NCBI GenBank assembly: GCA_937967795.1
Contig: CALBSK010000072.1
Span: forward strand, 1 to 12,592
Length of the DNA stretch: 12,592 bases
Reading direction: 5' to 3'
Origin: an uncultured Alphaproteobacteria bacterium
Lineage (GTDB): Bacteria > Pseudomonadota > Alphaproteobacteria > UBA9655
Part shown: one piece after another, positions 1 to 5,989 of the stretch
How positions within the stretch are numbered: position 1 is the first letter of the stretch
Layout: every line of letters starts with the position of its first letter
Notes under the pieces: generated by a model
Database searches by the model: none
Told to the model about the DNA's origin: nothing
Seen by the model: the letters and a program-made list of their open reading frames with translations, nothing else
Translations under genes and position numbers: made by a program

Positions 1-146
1 AAATAGAAAAAATACTTTGTTTAAATATCTAATATTTGTATTAGACTGCCCTGGCGTAGGCCCTGATATGAATCCGTACATATCTTTACAACAAAGACAT
101 TCGGTCTCATAATAGATTTTTTCTATTAAGAAAAGGACTCTATCTT

Positions 147-809
147 ATGAAATTTTTTGTGGATTCAGCCGATGTTGCTGAAATTTGCGCTCTTGTGGAA
201 ACGGGATTTGTGGATGGTGTTACCACAAATCCTACCCTTATTGCAAAGTCAGGTCGGCGTTTTGAAGAGGTTATTGCAGAAATTTGTTACCGTGTTCCGG
301 GGCCTGTGAGTGCAGAAATTACGGCAACGGATCTGGAAGGTATGCTTGCCGAAGGTCGCTATCTTGCAAAAATTGCCTCAAATGTTGCTGTTAAAGTCCC
401 TTTAACGCCCGCAGGCCTCAAGGCCTGTCGAGTCTTGACGCAGGAAGGAACCCTTGTGAATGTCACATTATGTTTTTCAGCAGCCCAAGCTATTTTAGCA
501 GCTAAGGCAGGAGCAACGTTTGTTTCTCCTTTTTTAGGGCGGCTTGACGATATGGGAGAGACAGGCATGAATCTCCTTCATCAAATTGTAGAAATTTATA
601 ATAATTATCCGAACTTGACGACAGAGGTCTTAGCGGCTTCCATTCGAAGCCCCCTTCATGTGGTCGATGCGGCACGAATGGGGGCGGATATCGTAACGAT
701 TCCACCTAGCGTTTTGCATCAACTTTACAAACATCCCCTGACGGATAAGGGGCTCTCTGACTTTTTAGCGGATTGGAAAAAAACGGGTCAAAAAATTCTA
801 GCCGATTGA
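147..809 (+). CDS. fsa: Transaldolase, TalC/FSA subfamily
   Basis: Small class I aldolase of the transaldolase/fructose-6-phosphate aldolase family, acting in the cytoplasm on sugar phosphates in the non-oxidative pentose phosphate pathway. The 220-residue length is typical of the short TalC/FSA subfamily. The N-terminal FFVDSAD strand, the VTTNPTLI motif (residues 25-32) and Schiff-base Lys83 in VAVKVPLT are clear, and Arg132 matches the phosphate-binding arginine. Two residues that separate activities in this family point to transaldolase rather than F6P aldolase: Glu57 where E. coli FSA has Gln59, and Phe129 where FSA has Tyr131. Databases often label such proteins fructose-6-phosphate aldolase by default. 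The start is supported by AAAGGA at 132-137, nine bases upstream. The 146 bases before it hold no gene I can support, only a weak hairpin (arms 111-116 and 122-127). xerC follows after one base, so the pair is probably co-transcribed. Confidence 0.93.
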   Translation: MKFFVDSADVAEICALVETGFVDGVTTNPTLIAKSGRRFEEVIAEICYRVPGPVSAEITATDLEGMLAEGRYLAKIASNVAVKVPLTPAGLKACRVLTQEGTLVNVTLCFSAAQAILAAKAGATFVSPFLGRLDDMGETGMNLLHQIVEIYNNYPNLTTEVLAASIRSPLHVVDAARMGADIVTIPPSVLHQLYKHPLTDKGLSDFLADWKKTGQKILAD

Positions 810-810
810 A

Positions 811-1758
811 ATGGAGGAACGAGCCCTTCATCGTCTGCAAGATGTCTTAGCGTTTGTTTCGGAGGATCTTAAGCCGTGGGTTGAGCGTTTTTATCAAAAA
901 CTCGTTTATGAAAAGCGGGCCTCTTGGCACACAGTTCATGCTTATTTTTCAGATTTGAAACATTTCATTATCTTTATGGCTCATTATAACGGTAAGCTTC
1001 TTTGCCTAAAAGATTTTGAAATTTTAAGTCCCATGGGTTTACGGGCATTCTTAGCTGCACGTGTTCGGGAGGAGGCAAGTAAACGTTCAAACGCACGGCT
1101 GCTCTCCAGCCTTAAATCTTTTGTGCGATATTTACGTCAAGAAGGCCTTGAGGTTTCCTCAGCTTTTGAGGCGATTTCTTCCCCGCGACTCGATAAAAGA
1201 CTTCCCCGTCCTTTATCAGAGTCACAATCTTTGAGCCTTATCAATCGACCCTCTCAAACGTGGATCGAGCTTCGAGATCAGGCTCTTTTTACCCTTCTTT
1301 ATGGATGTGGCCTTCGCCTTTCAGAAGCTCTCCATTTAGAGGGGAAAGATTGGGGTTCTTCTTCTCTTCTTATCAAAGGAAAAGGAGGAAAAGAACGGTT
1401 AGTCCCTGTTCTTTCGATTGTTGCTGAAAAAATCAATCAATATTTGAAAGCATCTCCATATCCTTTTTCTCAAGACCACCCTCTTTTTCGCGGAGCGCGT
1501 GGAGGACGATTGAACCCAGCGGTCGCTGAAAAAACATTACGCCATTTGCGCCTTGAACTTGGCTTTTCCGCATCCGCAACGCCCCACGCCTTGCGCCATA
1601 GCTTTGCGACCCATCTGTTAGAGAGAGGGGGGGACTTGAGGTATATTCAAGAACTTTTGGGTCATGCTTCTTTAAGCTCGACTCAGATTTACACAGGCCT
1701 TGCCCAAGATAAAATTTATGAATCCTATCAAGAGGCCCATCCTCGGGCGAAGAAATGA
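811..1758 (+). CDS. xerC: Tyrosine recombinase XerC
   Basis: Site-specific tyrosine recombinase of the XerC/XerD type, which resolves chromosome dimers at dif with its partner XerD. The 315-residue length is normal. An N-terminal SAM-like DNA-binding core domain (about residues 18-110) is followed by the catalytic domain with the full active-site set: Arg169 (GCGLRLSE), Lys191 (KGKGGKER), His259 and Arg262 (HALRHSFATHLL), His285 (LLGHASLSS) and nucleophile Tyr294. XerC is preferred over XerD on the overall look of the N-terminus and the LPRPLSE linker, but the two are hard to separate by eye. It starts one base after the transaldolase stop with no clear Shine-Dalgarno, so translation probably depends on reinitiation. 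There are no flanking repeats, tRNA or excisionase, so a housekeeping Xer protein is more likely than a phage or island integrase. A run of seven G lies at 1627-1633. Confidence 0.92.
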   Translation: MEERALHRLQDVLAFVSEDLKPWVERFYQKLVYEKRASWHTVHAYFSDLKHFIIFMAHYNGKLLCLKDFEILSPMGLRAFLAARVREEASKRSNARLLSSLKSFVRYLRQEGLEVSSAFEAISSPRLDKRLPRPLSESQSLSLINRPSQTWIELRDQALFTLLYGCGLRLSEALHLEGKDWGSSSLLIKGKGGKERLVPVLSIVAEKINQYLKASPYPFSQDHPLFRGARGGRLNPAVAEKTLRHLRLELGFSASATPHALRHSFATHLLERGGDLRYIQELLGHASLSSTQIYTGLAQDKIYESYQEAHPRAKK

Positions 1759-1804
1759 GGGGAGGAAGAAGATAACTCCAAGATGAGCTTGTGAAAATAA
1801 TTTT

Positions 1805-1832
1805 CTCACAGGAGGGCCTAACTGTGGGTTTT
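1805..1832 (+). terminator. Possible weak intrinsic terminator after xerC
   Basis: CTCACAG (1805-1811) can pair with CTGTGGG (1822-1828) using one G-T wobble across a 10-base loop, and four T follow directly. It sits 46 bases after the xerC stop and just before a promoter-like element, as expected for an operon boundary. The stem is short and the T tract brief, so efficiency is doubtful. Confidence 0.4.
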
Positions 1833-1834
1833 CA

Positions 1835-1863
1835 TTGAATTTCTGAAATTTAAACTCTATAAA
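1835..1863 (+). promoter_or_regulatory. Sigma-70-like promoter for the small secreted peptide gene
   Basis: TTGAAT (1835-1840, 4 of 6 to the -35 consensus) and TATAAA (1858-1863, 5 of 6 to the -10 consensus) are separated by exactly 17 bases. Transcription would start near 1870, leaving a leader of about 35 bases before the ATG at 1905. The next ATG upstream, at 1872, would then be almost leaderless, which supports the 1905 start. Confidence 0.55.
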
Positions 1864-1904
1864 AAGAAAGCATGTTTATTATTTTAAATAGAGGGAATGG
1901 TGTA

Positions 1905-2105
1905 ATGAAGAGAAATTTTTTAAGTGTTATATTAGTCTTAGGCCTGTCTTGTTCTGTATTGAGTTCTATCCCTGCTTTAGCTATGGAAAAAGACGAAATA
2001 AATAAGGGGACGGGGGGTTTCCCTGTTAGCCCTAAAGCAAGACACACGTGCGCTATTGCTGGAGGTTTATCGGGACGTCTTTTCGCGGGGCTCATTTTTA
2101 AATAA
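1905..2105 (+). CDS. Small secreted peptide of unknown function
   Basis: I do not recognise this 66-residue protein. A signal peptide is clear: positive MKRN start, hydrophobic core at residues 5-22 and an SIPALA signal-peptidase site, leaving a mature peptide of about 40 residues that begins MEKDE. The mature part has an acidic start, a central GTGG, one cysteine, and a glycine-rich hydrophobic cationic tail containing AGGLSGRLFAG and ending in IFK. The reading frame extends upstream to an ATG at 1872, but 1905 is preferred because GAGGGA (1891-1896) lies eight bases before it, a promoter is centred just upstream, and residue 1 then begins a canonical signal peptide. It lies alone between xerC and mreB on the same strand. 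A secreted membrane-active or envelope peptide is possible, but the function is unknown. A chance ORF is unlikely given the promoter, ribosome site and signal peptide together. Confidence 0.62.
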   Translation: MKRNFLSVILVLGLSCSVLSSIPALAMEKDEINKGTGGFPVSPKARHTCAIAGGLSGRLFAGLIFK

Positions 2106-2113
2106 AGAGCCTT
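2087..2113 (+). terminator. Possible stem-loop at the end of the small peptide gene
   Basis: GGGGCTC (2087-2093) pairs with GAGCCTT (2107-2113), five Watson-Crick pairs plus two G-T pairs, across a 13-base A/T loop that contains the stop codon. No T tract follows, so it may be a 3'-end stability hairpin rather than a terminator. Confidence 0.25.
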
Positions 2114-2161
2114 CCATTCATACTCAGCTAATTCTTTTAAGCAATGCCCTCAGAAAAGGAA

Positions 2162-2192
2162 TTGATACCGAGTAACCACGTGCTGTTAGGAT
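2162..2192 (+). promoter_or_regulatory. Weak candidate promoter for mreB
   Basis: TTGATA (2162-2167, 5 of 6 to -35) is followed 19 bases later by TAGGAT (2187-2192), preceded by TGT to give an extended -10 shape. The spacing is long and the -10 match is only 4 of 6. A second -10-like TATATA occurs at 2239-2244 without a matching -35. mreB may therefore use either, or read-through from upstream. Confidence 0.25.
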
Positions 2193-2244
2193 GATCTTCT
2201 AAAAGGCTGGCGAAAAAAGATGTGTACTTGAAAAAGGGTATATA

Positions 2245-2271
2245 AAAGAGTAAGACTCTTTAAGAAAAGAG
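2245..2271 (+). promoter_or_regulatory. Mutually exclusive hairpins in the mreB leader
   Basis: AAAGAGT (2245-2251) pairs perfectly with ACTCTTT (2255-2261) across a three-base loop. The same CTCTTT (2256-2261) is also complementary to AAAGAG at 2266-2271, so the middle segment can fold either backward or forward. The forward fold ends two bases before the mreB ribosome site GGAG (2274-2277). The geometry resembles a small leader switch, but the arms are short and A/T rich and could arise by chance. Confidence 0.35.
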
Positions 2272-2286
2272 ATGGAGTAGACTGAA

Positions 2287-3330
2287 ATGCCGGTATTTTC
2301 AAGATTATTGGATGCCCTTTCTTCAGATATGGCTATTGATTTAGGTACCGCCAATACACTTGTGTATGTTAAGGGGCAAGGGATTATTGTGACTGAGCCC
2401 TCCGTTGTTGCTATTTCCACGACTGGCGGTAAATATAAAGTTGTTGCCGTAGGCGAAGAAGCAAAATTAATGATAGGTCGAACCCCTGGAAATATTAAAG
2501 CAACCCGTCCATTGAGAGGGGGGGTTATTGCAGATTTTGAGGTTGCAGAAGAAATGCTTAAATATTTCATACGAAAAGCTCACAAACGGCGTAGTTTTAT
2601 TAGTCCTCGTGTCATTATTTGTGTTCCTTCGGGTTCAACGGCTGTGGAAAGGCGCGCCATTCAAGAATCGGCAGAAAGCGCTGGAGCGCGTAGTGTATAC
2701 TTGATTGAAGAGCCTATGGCAGCTGCGATTGGAGCAGGCCTCCCCGTTACTGAACCTACTGGATCTATGGTTGTCGATATTGGAGGAGGAACGACAGAGG
2801 TCGCTGTCTTGTCTCTTGGTGGCATTGTGTATGCTCGTTCCGTGCGCATTGGAGGTGATAACATGGATGAAGCTATTATCAGTTATATTCGCCGTCAACA
2901 TAACCTTTTAATCGGAGAAGCGAGCGCTGAACGCATTAAAAAAGCTATTGGTTCTGCTTCTTCTCCTGAAGAAGGAGAGGGCCGTACGATCGAAATTAAG
3001 GGTCGTGATCTTCTGAATGGAATCCCTAAGGAAATTACGATTTCCGAAAAACAGATCGCAGAAAGCCTGAGTGAGCCTGTTATGGCCATTGTAGAAGGCG
3101 TGAAGCTTGCCCTCGAAAACACTCCTCCTGAACTCGCCGCGGACATTGTCGATCGAGGGATTGTATTAACGGGTGGAGGTTCTCTCTTAACAAATCTTGA
3201 TAAAGTTCTTCGAGAAGCCACAGGTCTGCCCGTAATTGTGGCAGAAGATGCCTTGTCTTGTGTTGCTCTGGGGACAGGAAGAGCCCTTGATATGATGAAT
3301 CATCACAAGAACGTTTTGATTAGTATGTAA
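2287..3330 (+). CDS. mreB: Rod shape-determining protein MreB
   Basis: Bacterial actin homologue that polymerises on the inner face of the membrane and guides lateral peptidoglycan synthesis. The length of 347 residues is normal. The actin-fold nucleotide motifs are intact: phosphate-1 loop DLGTANT (18-24), IEEP around residues 140-143, phosphate-2 loop DIGGGTTE (164-171) and the adenosine motif LTGGGSLL (294-301). Residues 1-14 could form the short amphipathic membrane-binding N-terminus seen in many MreB proteins. The start has GGAG at 2274-2277, nine bases upstream. mreC begins 14 bases downstream on the same strand and mreD follows, giving the classical mreBCD order. A run of seven G crosses codons near 2518-2524. 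Confidence 0.98.
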   Translation: MPVFSRLLDALSSDMAIDLGTANTLVYVKGQGIIVTEPSVVAISTTGGKYKVVAVGEEAKLMIGRTPGNIKATRPLRGGVIADFEVAEEMLKYFIRKAHKRRSFISPRVIICVPSGSTAVERRAIQESAESAGARSVYLIEEPMAAAIGAGLPVTEPTGSMVVDIGGGTTEVAVLSLGGIVYARSVRIGGDNMDEAIISYIRRQHNLLIGEASAERIKKAIGSASSPEEGEGRTIEIKGRDLLNGIPKEITISEKQIAESLSEPVMAIVEGVKLALENTPPELAADIVDRGIVLTGGGSLLTNLDKVLREATGLPVIVAEDALSCVALGTGRALDMMNHHKNVLISM

Positions 3331-3344
3331 GCGGGCCTTGAGGT

Positions 3345-4238
3345 GTGTCCTTTTTTATTCGCCATAAAAAACCGGGCCCTTTAAAACCTACGGCCAATCC
3401 TTATCCATCTCGTTTTAAAAGATGGCGTCAGAGCTTTGGGCTTATATTTATCGTCATTCTAATAATGGGAGTATTTGTTCGGTGTTACAAACCTTTTTAC
3501 GAGACCTTTCGAGATGAACTATTTGAGGGAACAGCTTTGTCTCATGGTGTTTTTATTTTTCCCTTTCAAAAAACACGCGCTCTTTTAAAAAAGACTCAAA
3601 CTTTTATAAACCTCAAAGAAGAACATGCCCGCTTAAAAGAAGAAAATGAAGCCCTAAAATGGCAACTTCAAACTTTATTGCCCCTTCAACATGAGAATGA
3701 TGTTTTAAGAAAATCTTTGAAAGTAACGACCTTTGAAAAATATACACACCTGACGGCCCACATCCTTTCAAGCCCTTATGATGGCCTACATCATTTTTGT
3801 TTGATCACAGCAGGTAAAAAACACGGTCTTGAAAAAGATCAAGCAGTGAGTGCCCCTGAAGGTATTGTTGGCCGGCTAGAAAAGGTTGGAACTTATGTCT
3901 CCCGCGTTTTACTTCTCAATGATTCCAATTCCCGCATTCCTGTCATGACATCCACTTCAGAACAAAAAGCAATTTTAGCAGGAGATGGCAGCCCACTCCC
4001 CACTCTTGTATATGTTGCAGATGTCCGCACAATTCGACAGGGAGAAGAAGTAGTCACATCCGGTCTTGGCGGAATTTTCCCGCCAGGACTTCCCATAGGA
4101 TACGTTGATGAGATCAAAAATGGTAAGATTAGAGTGAGACCCTTTGTGAATTTCCAAAACCTCGAGTGGGTTCATATCCTGCAAATCAAGAAAGAGGGTA
4201 TTTTTAACGAACTCCATTCTGTATTGGGGGGAAAATGA
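3345..4238 (+). CDS. mreC: Rod shape-determining protein MreC
   Basis: Periplasmic scaffold of the elongasome that activates PBP2 and links MreB to the wall enzymes. The 297-residue protein has a basic cytoplasmic N-terminus, one membrane segment (about 31-47), a coiled coil with heptad-like E/L/K spacing (about 85-127) and the two beta subdomains (about 135-283), including the family motif GLGGIFPPGLPIGYV (240-254). The start is GTG: an in-frame TGA lies two codons upstream at 3339-3341 and the next in-frame ATG falls inside the membrane segment, so no better start exists. The ribosome site is poor, which suggests coupling to mreB. The stop overlaps the mreD start as ATGA. A run of six G precedes that overlap. 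Confidence 0.95.
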   Translation: MSFFIRHKKPGPLKPTANPYPSRFKRWRQSFGLIFIVILIMGVFVRCYKPFYETFRDELFEGTALSHGVFIFPFQKTRALLKKTQTFINLKEEHARLKEENEALKWQLQTLLPLQHENDVLRKSLKVTTFEKYTHLTAHILSSPYDGLHHFCLITAGKKHGLEKDQAVSAPEGIVGRLEKVGTYVSRVLLLNDSNSRIPVMTSTSEQKAILAGDGSPLPTLVYVADVRTIRQGEEVVTSGLGGIFPPGLPIGYVDEIKNGKIRVRPFVNFQNLEWVHILQIKKEGIFNELHSVLGGK

Positions 4239-4711
4239 AATTTCCTCATAGATTCTTAGAAATTCTTCCTTTATTAAGTATCATTTTCTTTATAATGGGA
4301 GGATGTACCCTCACGCTGGGAGGATATCCTCTTTTCCCCGCTCTTTTTCTGATTTCAATTTATTATTGGGTTGTTTTTCATCCCCCTTATCTTTCTTTAG
4401 GGAGTCTTTTCGGGGTGGGGCTTCTCTACGATGCCCTTATAGGAAACGAACTGGGGTTATCTTCCCTTCTTCTTATGTTGAGTATCTTATTGGGCCAATA
4501 CAGCCGGCCTTTTTTAAGCCCCCATCGCTTTTTCTTCATGTGGGGCATTTTTTGCCTTTATAGTTTTGGGTATATCTTCCTTTATGGAATATTTTCCTCA
4601 GGGGGCATTCCCCTCTTTATTTCATGGATATATGGGATTATTTTATATCCCCTTGCGATTAGAATACTTAACTACATTTATGTGCGGGCAAGGATTTATG
4701 TCCTCTCTTGA
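4235..4711 (+). CDS. mreD: Rod shape-determining protein MreD
   Basis: Small integral membrane partner of MreC in the elongasome. The 158 residues are almost entirely hydrophobic with about six predicted membrane segments (roughly 9-28, 33-49, 53-70, 73-88, 98-119, 126-147). The pattern LLYDALIGNELGLSSLL (63-79), with Asp66 and the G-x-x-LGLSSL run, is the recognisable MreD signature. The rest of the sequence is weakly conserved, as usual for the family. The ATG overlaps the mreC stop by four bases and is preceded by a G-rich ribosome site, so the two are translationally coupled. In many alphaproteobacteria mrdA would follow directly. Here a convergent gene ends only 25 bases downstream. Confidence 0.9.
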   Translation: MKFPHRFLEILPLLSIIFFIMGGCTLTLGGYPLFPALFLISIYYWVVFHPPYLSLGSLFGVGLLYDALIGNELGLSSLLLMLSILLGQYSRPFLSPHRFFFMWGIFCLYSFGYIFLYGIFSSGGIPLFISWIYGIILYPLAIRILNYIYVRARIYVLS

Positions 4712-4718
4712 TTCGTAA

Positions 4719-4759
4719 ATAAGTTTTCTCGCTGCTTTAGAAAGAGTGTATTAACTTAT
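4719..4759. repeat. Short inverted repeat at the convergent mreD / minus-strand gene junction
   Basis: ATAAGTT (4719-4725) and AACTTAT (4753-4759) are perfect inverted copies with a 27-base spacer spanning the end of the minus-strand gene. It might contribute to a bidirectional terminator, but the loop is long and no strong T tract follows on either strand. Confidence 0.2.
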
Positions 4760-5741
4760 CTATTTTAGCATTGAGCATAGTGGCAAAAGACGTTACTTTT
4801 TCAGGGAGAGTCGCATTCTCCTTAAAAGTCATAAGGTGTTGCTTTTCAGCATATTCTACATACTCATTATAAAGATCCAAACGTCTATAATACTTTATAT
4901 CTATTTTTGTTTCTTCTAAGATACGTGTTGAAAATTTTTTAAAGGACTCCTTTTCATCAGAAGATGGATGAGATTCATTTTTAAGAATCATAAATATCTT
5001 AGACTGATTTTTTTCATGAGTGCTGAGAAATAAAATCAACTCTATAATTTTTGTGTCTCTCTCTGACGTGGCTTTACCTAAAAGATGCTCCCCGAATTTT
5101 CGAATAAATCCAATGGTCTTTTTCTTGAGGAAATTATCAGCAGGATCTCCTAAAAAAGTTGCATGAAATATATCATGCATAAAAAAACGCTGTGGTCCAG
5201 ATACCTCACCATCAAAACTAATGAGGGGGTTTAAAGGCACTCCCACATAACAATATCCATGACTTATAAGTTCAAAAAGCAGGGGAATTTCACTGATTCC
5301 ATTTGGTGAAACAACTGGTATTGGAATCATAAAAGGAATCATGTTATCGATTTCTTTGTAGGCATATTTTAAATTAGTGTTTGTTTTACCGTCAAGATAT
5401 GTCGCCAATAAAAAATAGGTGTGAATCAATTTCCTGAAGCTCATCTCTTTATGGGAGAATGATTTATAAGCATCTTCTTTTGTCAATAAAAAATGATTAT
5501 AACTTTCACTATTTTCCCCAAACCGCGCTTTTATCGTATTTCCAATAACTTTAAAGTTTTTCTCTGCTATTTTTTGCACTTCATCATAATTTTCAACAGT
5601 TGGAGAATCACCAAATTGTCTAAGAATTTTAATTTGTTCCTCTTGTGATGGGCCATCTTCCATCGCTTGAAGAGGGCAACTTAACATTAGAGAAATAACC
5701 AGAGAAAAAAAAGACATATATAATTTAATGTATAATTTCAT
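4737..5741 (-). CDS. Secreted protein of unknown function with an HDxxH motif
   Basis: I do not recognise this 334-residue protein. It begins with a convincing signal peptide (MKLYIKLYMSFFSLVISLML, then SCPLQA|MED); cleavage after Ala26 is likely. Cys22 is a weak lipobox alternative. The mature part is charged and mostly helical in appearance, with no further membrane segment. The most notable motif is FFMHDIFHA (187-195): His189-Asp190-x-x-His193, with a later HE at 242-243, which could bind a metal, although no known enzyme family is matched. It is convergent with mreD, divergent from mrdA, and has its own promoter, so it is a separate unit inserted within the shape gene block. Its codons look more A/T-rich than those of mreB. 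It could be a lineage-specific envelope or host-interaction protein; that is inference only. Confidence 0.85.
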   Translation of the reverse strand: MKLYIKLYMSFFSLVISLMLSCPLQAMEDGPSQEEQIKILRQFGDSPTVENYDEVQKIAEKNFKVIGNTIKARFGENSESYNHFLLTKEDAYKSFSHKEMSFRKLIHTYFLLATYLDGKTNTNLKYAYKEIDNMIPFMIPIPVVSPNGISEIPLLFELISHGYCYVGVPLNPLISFDGEVSGPQRFFMHDIFHATFLGDPADNFLKKKTIGFIRKFGEHLLGKATSERDTKIIELILFLSTHEKNQSKIFMILKNESHPSSDEKESFKKFSTRILEETKIDIKYYRRLDLYNEYVEYAEKQHLMTFKENATLPEKVTSFATMLNAKIDKLIHSF

Positions 5742-5775
5742 TATTCACTCAAATAAAATCTTAAAAAACTCATTT

Positions 5776-5805
5776 ATTATGTAAGTGCCTTAAAAGAACT
5801 TTCAA
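5776..5805 (-). promoter_or_regulatory. Sigma-70-like promoter for the minus-strand secreted protein
   Basis: On the minus strand TTGAAA (plus 5800-5805) and CATAAT (plus 5776-5781) each match consensus at 5 of 6 positions and are 18 bases apart. The predicted start of transcription near 5768 leaves a leader of about 27 bases before the ATG at 5741. Confidence 0.5.
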
Positions 5806-5888
5806 GCATATCTTTTGGAAAAACGTTTTTTGTCTTGATGAGAGAAAGAGAAAGTGTTTTGATGCTTTTTCGGTAAGGGAACTCAATT

Positions 5889-5916
5889 TTATCATTTTGA
5901 AATTCTGTTTTACAAT
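5889..5916 (+). promoter_or_regulatory. Candidate promoter for mrdA-rodA
   Basis: TTATCA (5889-5894, 4 of 6 to -35) is followed after 16 bases by TACAAT (5911-5916, 5 of 6 to -10). A promoter is needed here because the minus-strand gene separates mrdA from mreBCD. Transcription would start near 5923, about 67 bases before the mrdA ATG. Confidence 0.35.
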
Positions 5917-5930
5917 AAATTAATTTCAAA
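5896..5930. promoter_or_regulatory. Nine-base inverted repeat bracketing the putative mrdA -10 box
   Basis: TTTGAAATT (5896-5904) and AATTTCAAA (5922-5930) are perfect inverted copies with a 17-base spacer. The spacer contains TACAAT (5911-5916), the candidate -10 element, so the arms are placed as for a repressor operator. It could also be a chance A/T palindrome. Confidence 0.35.
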
Positions 5931-5989
5931 CTACAAACTGTTCTCTCTATTTTTCAAATACTTATAAAAATAATGAGTGAGTATGTTTT

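Noticed and set aside
811..1758. The tyrosine recombinase as an integrase marking a mobile element
   Set aside because: XerC-like length and motifs, tight coupling to a metabolic gene, and no tRNA, direct repeats or phage genes nearby.
1872..1904. Upstream ATG for the small peptide at 1872
   Set aside because: It falls at the predicted transcription start, lacks a ribosome site and would spoil the signal peptide.
2178..2183. CACGTG palindrome upstream of mreB
   Set aside because: A single 6-base palindrome is expected by chance and has no partner site here.
4303..4563. 86-residue open frame inside mreD
   Set aside because: It is a shadow in another frame of a clearly coding membrane protein.
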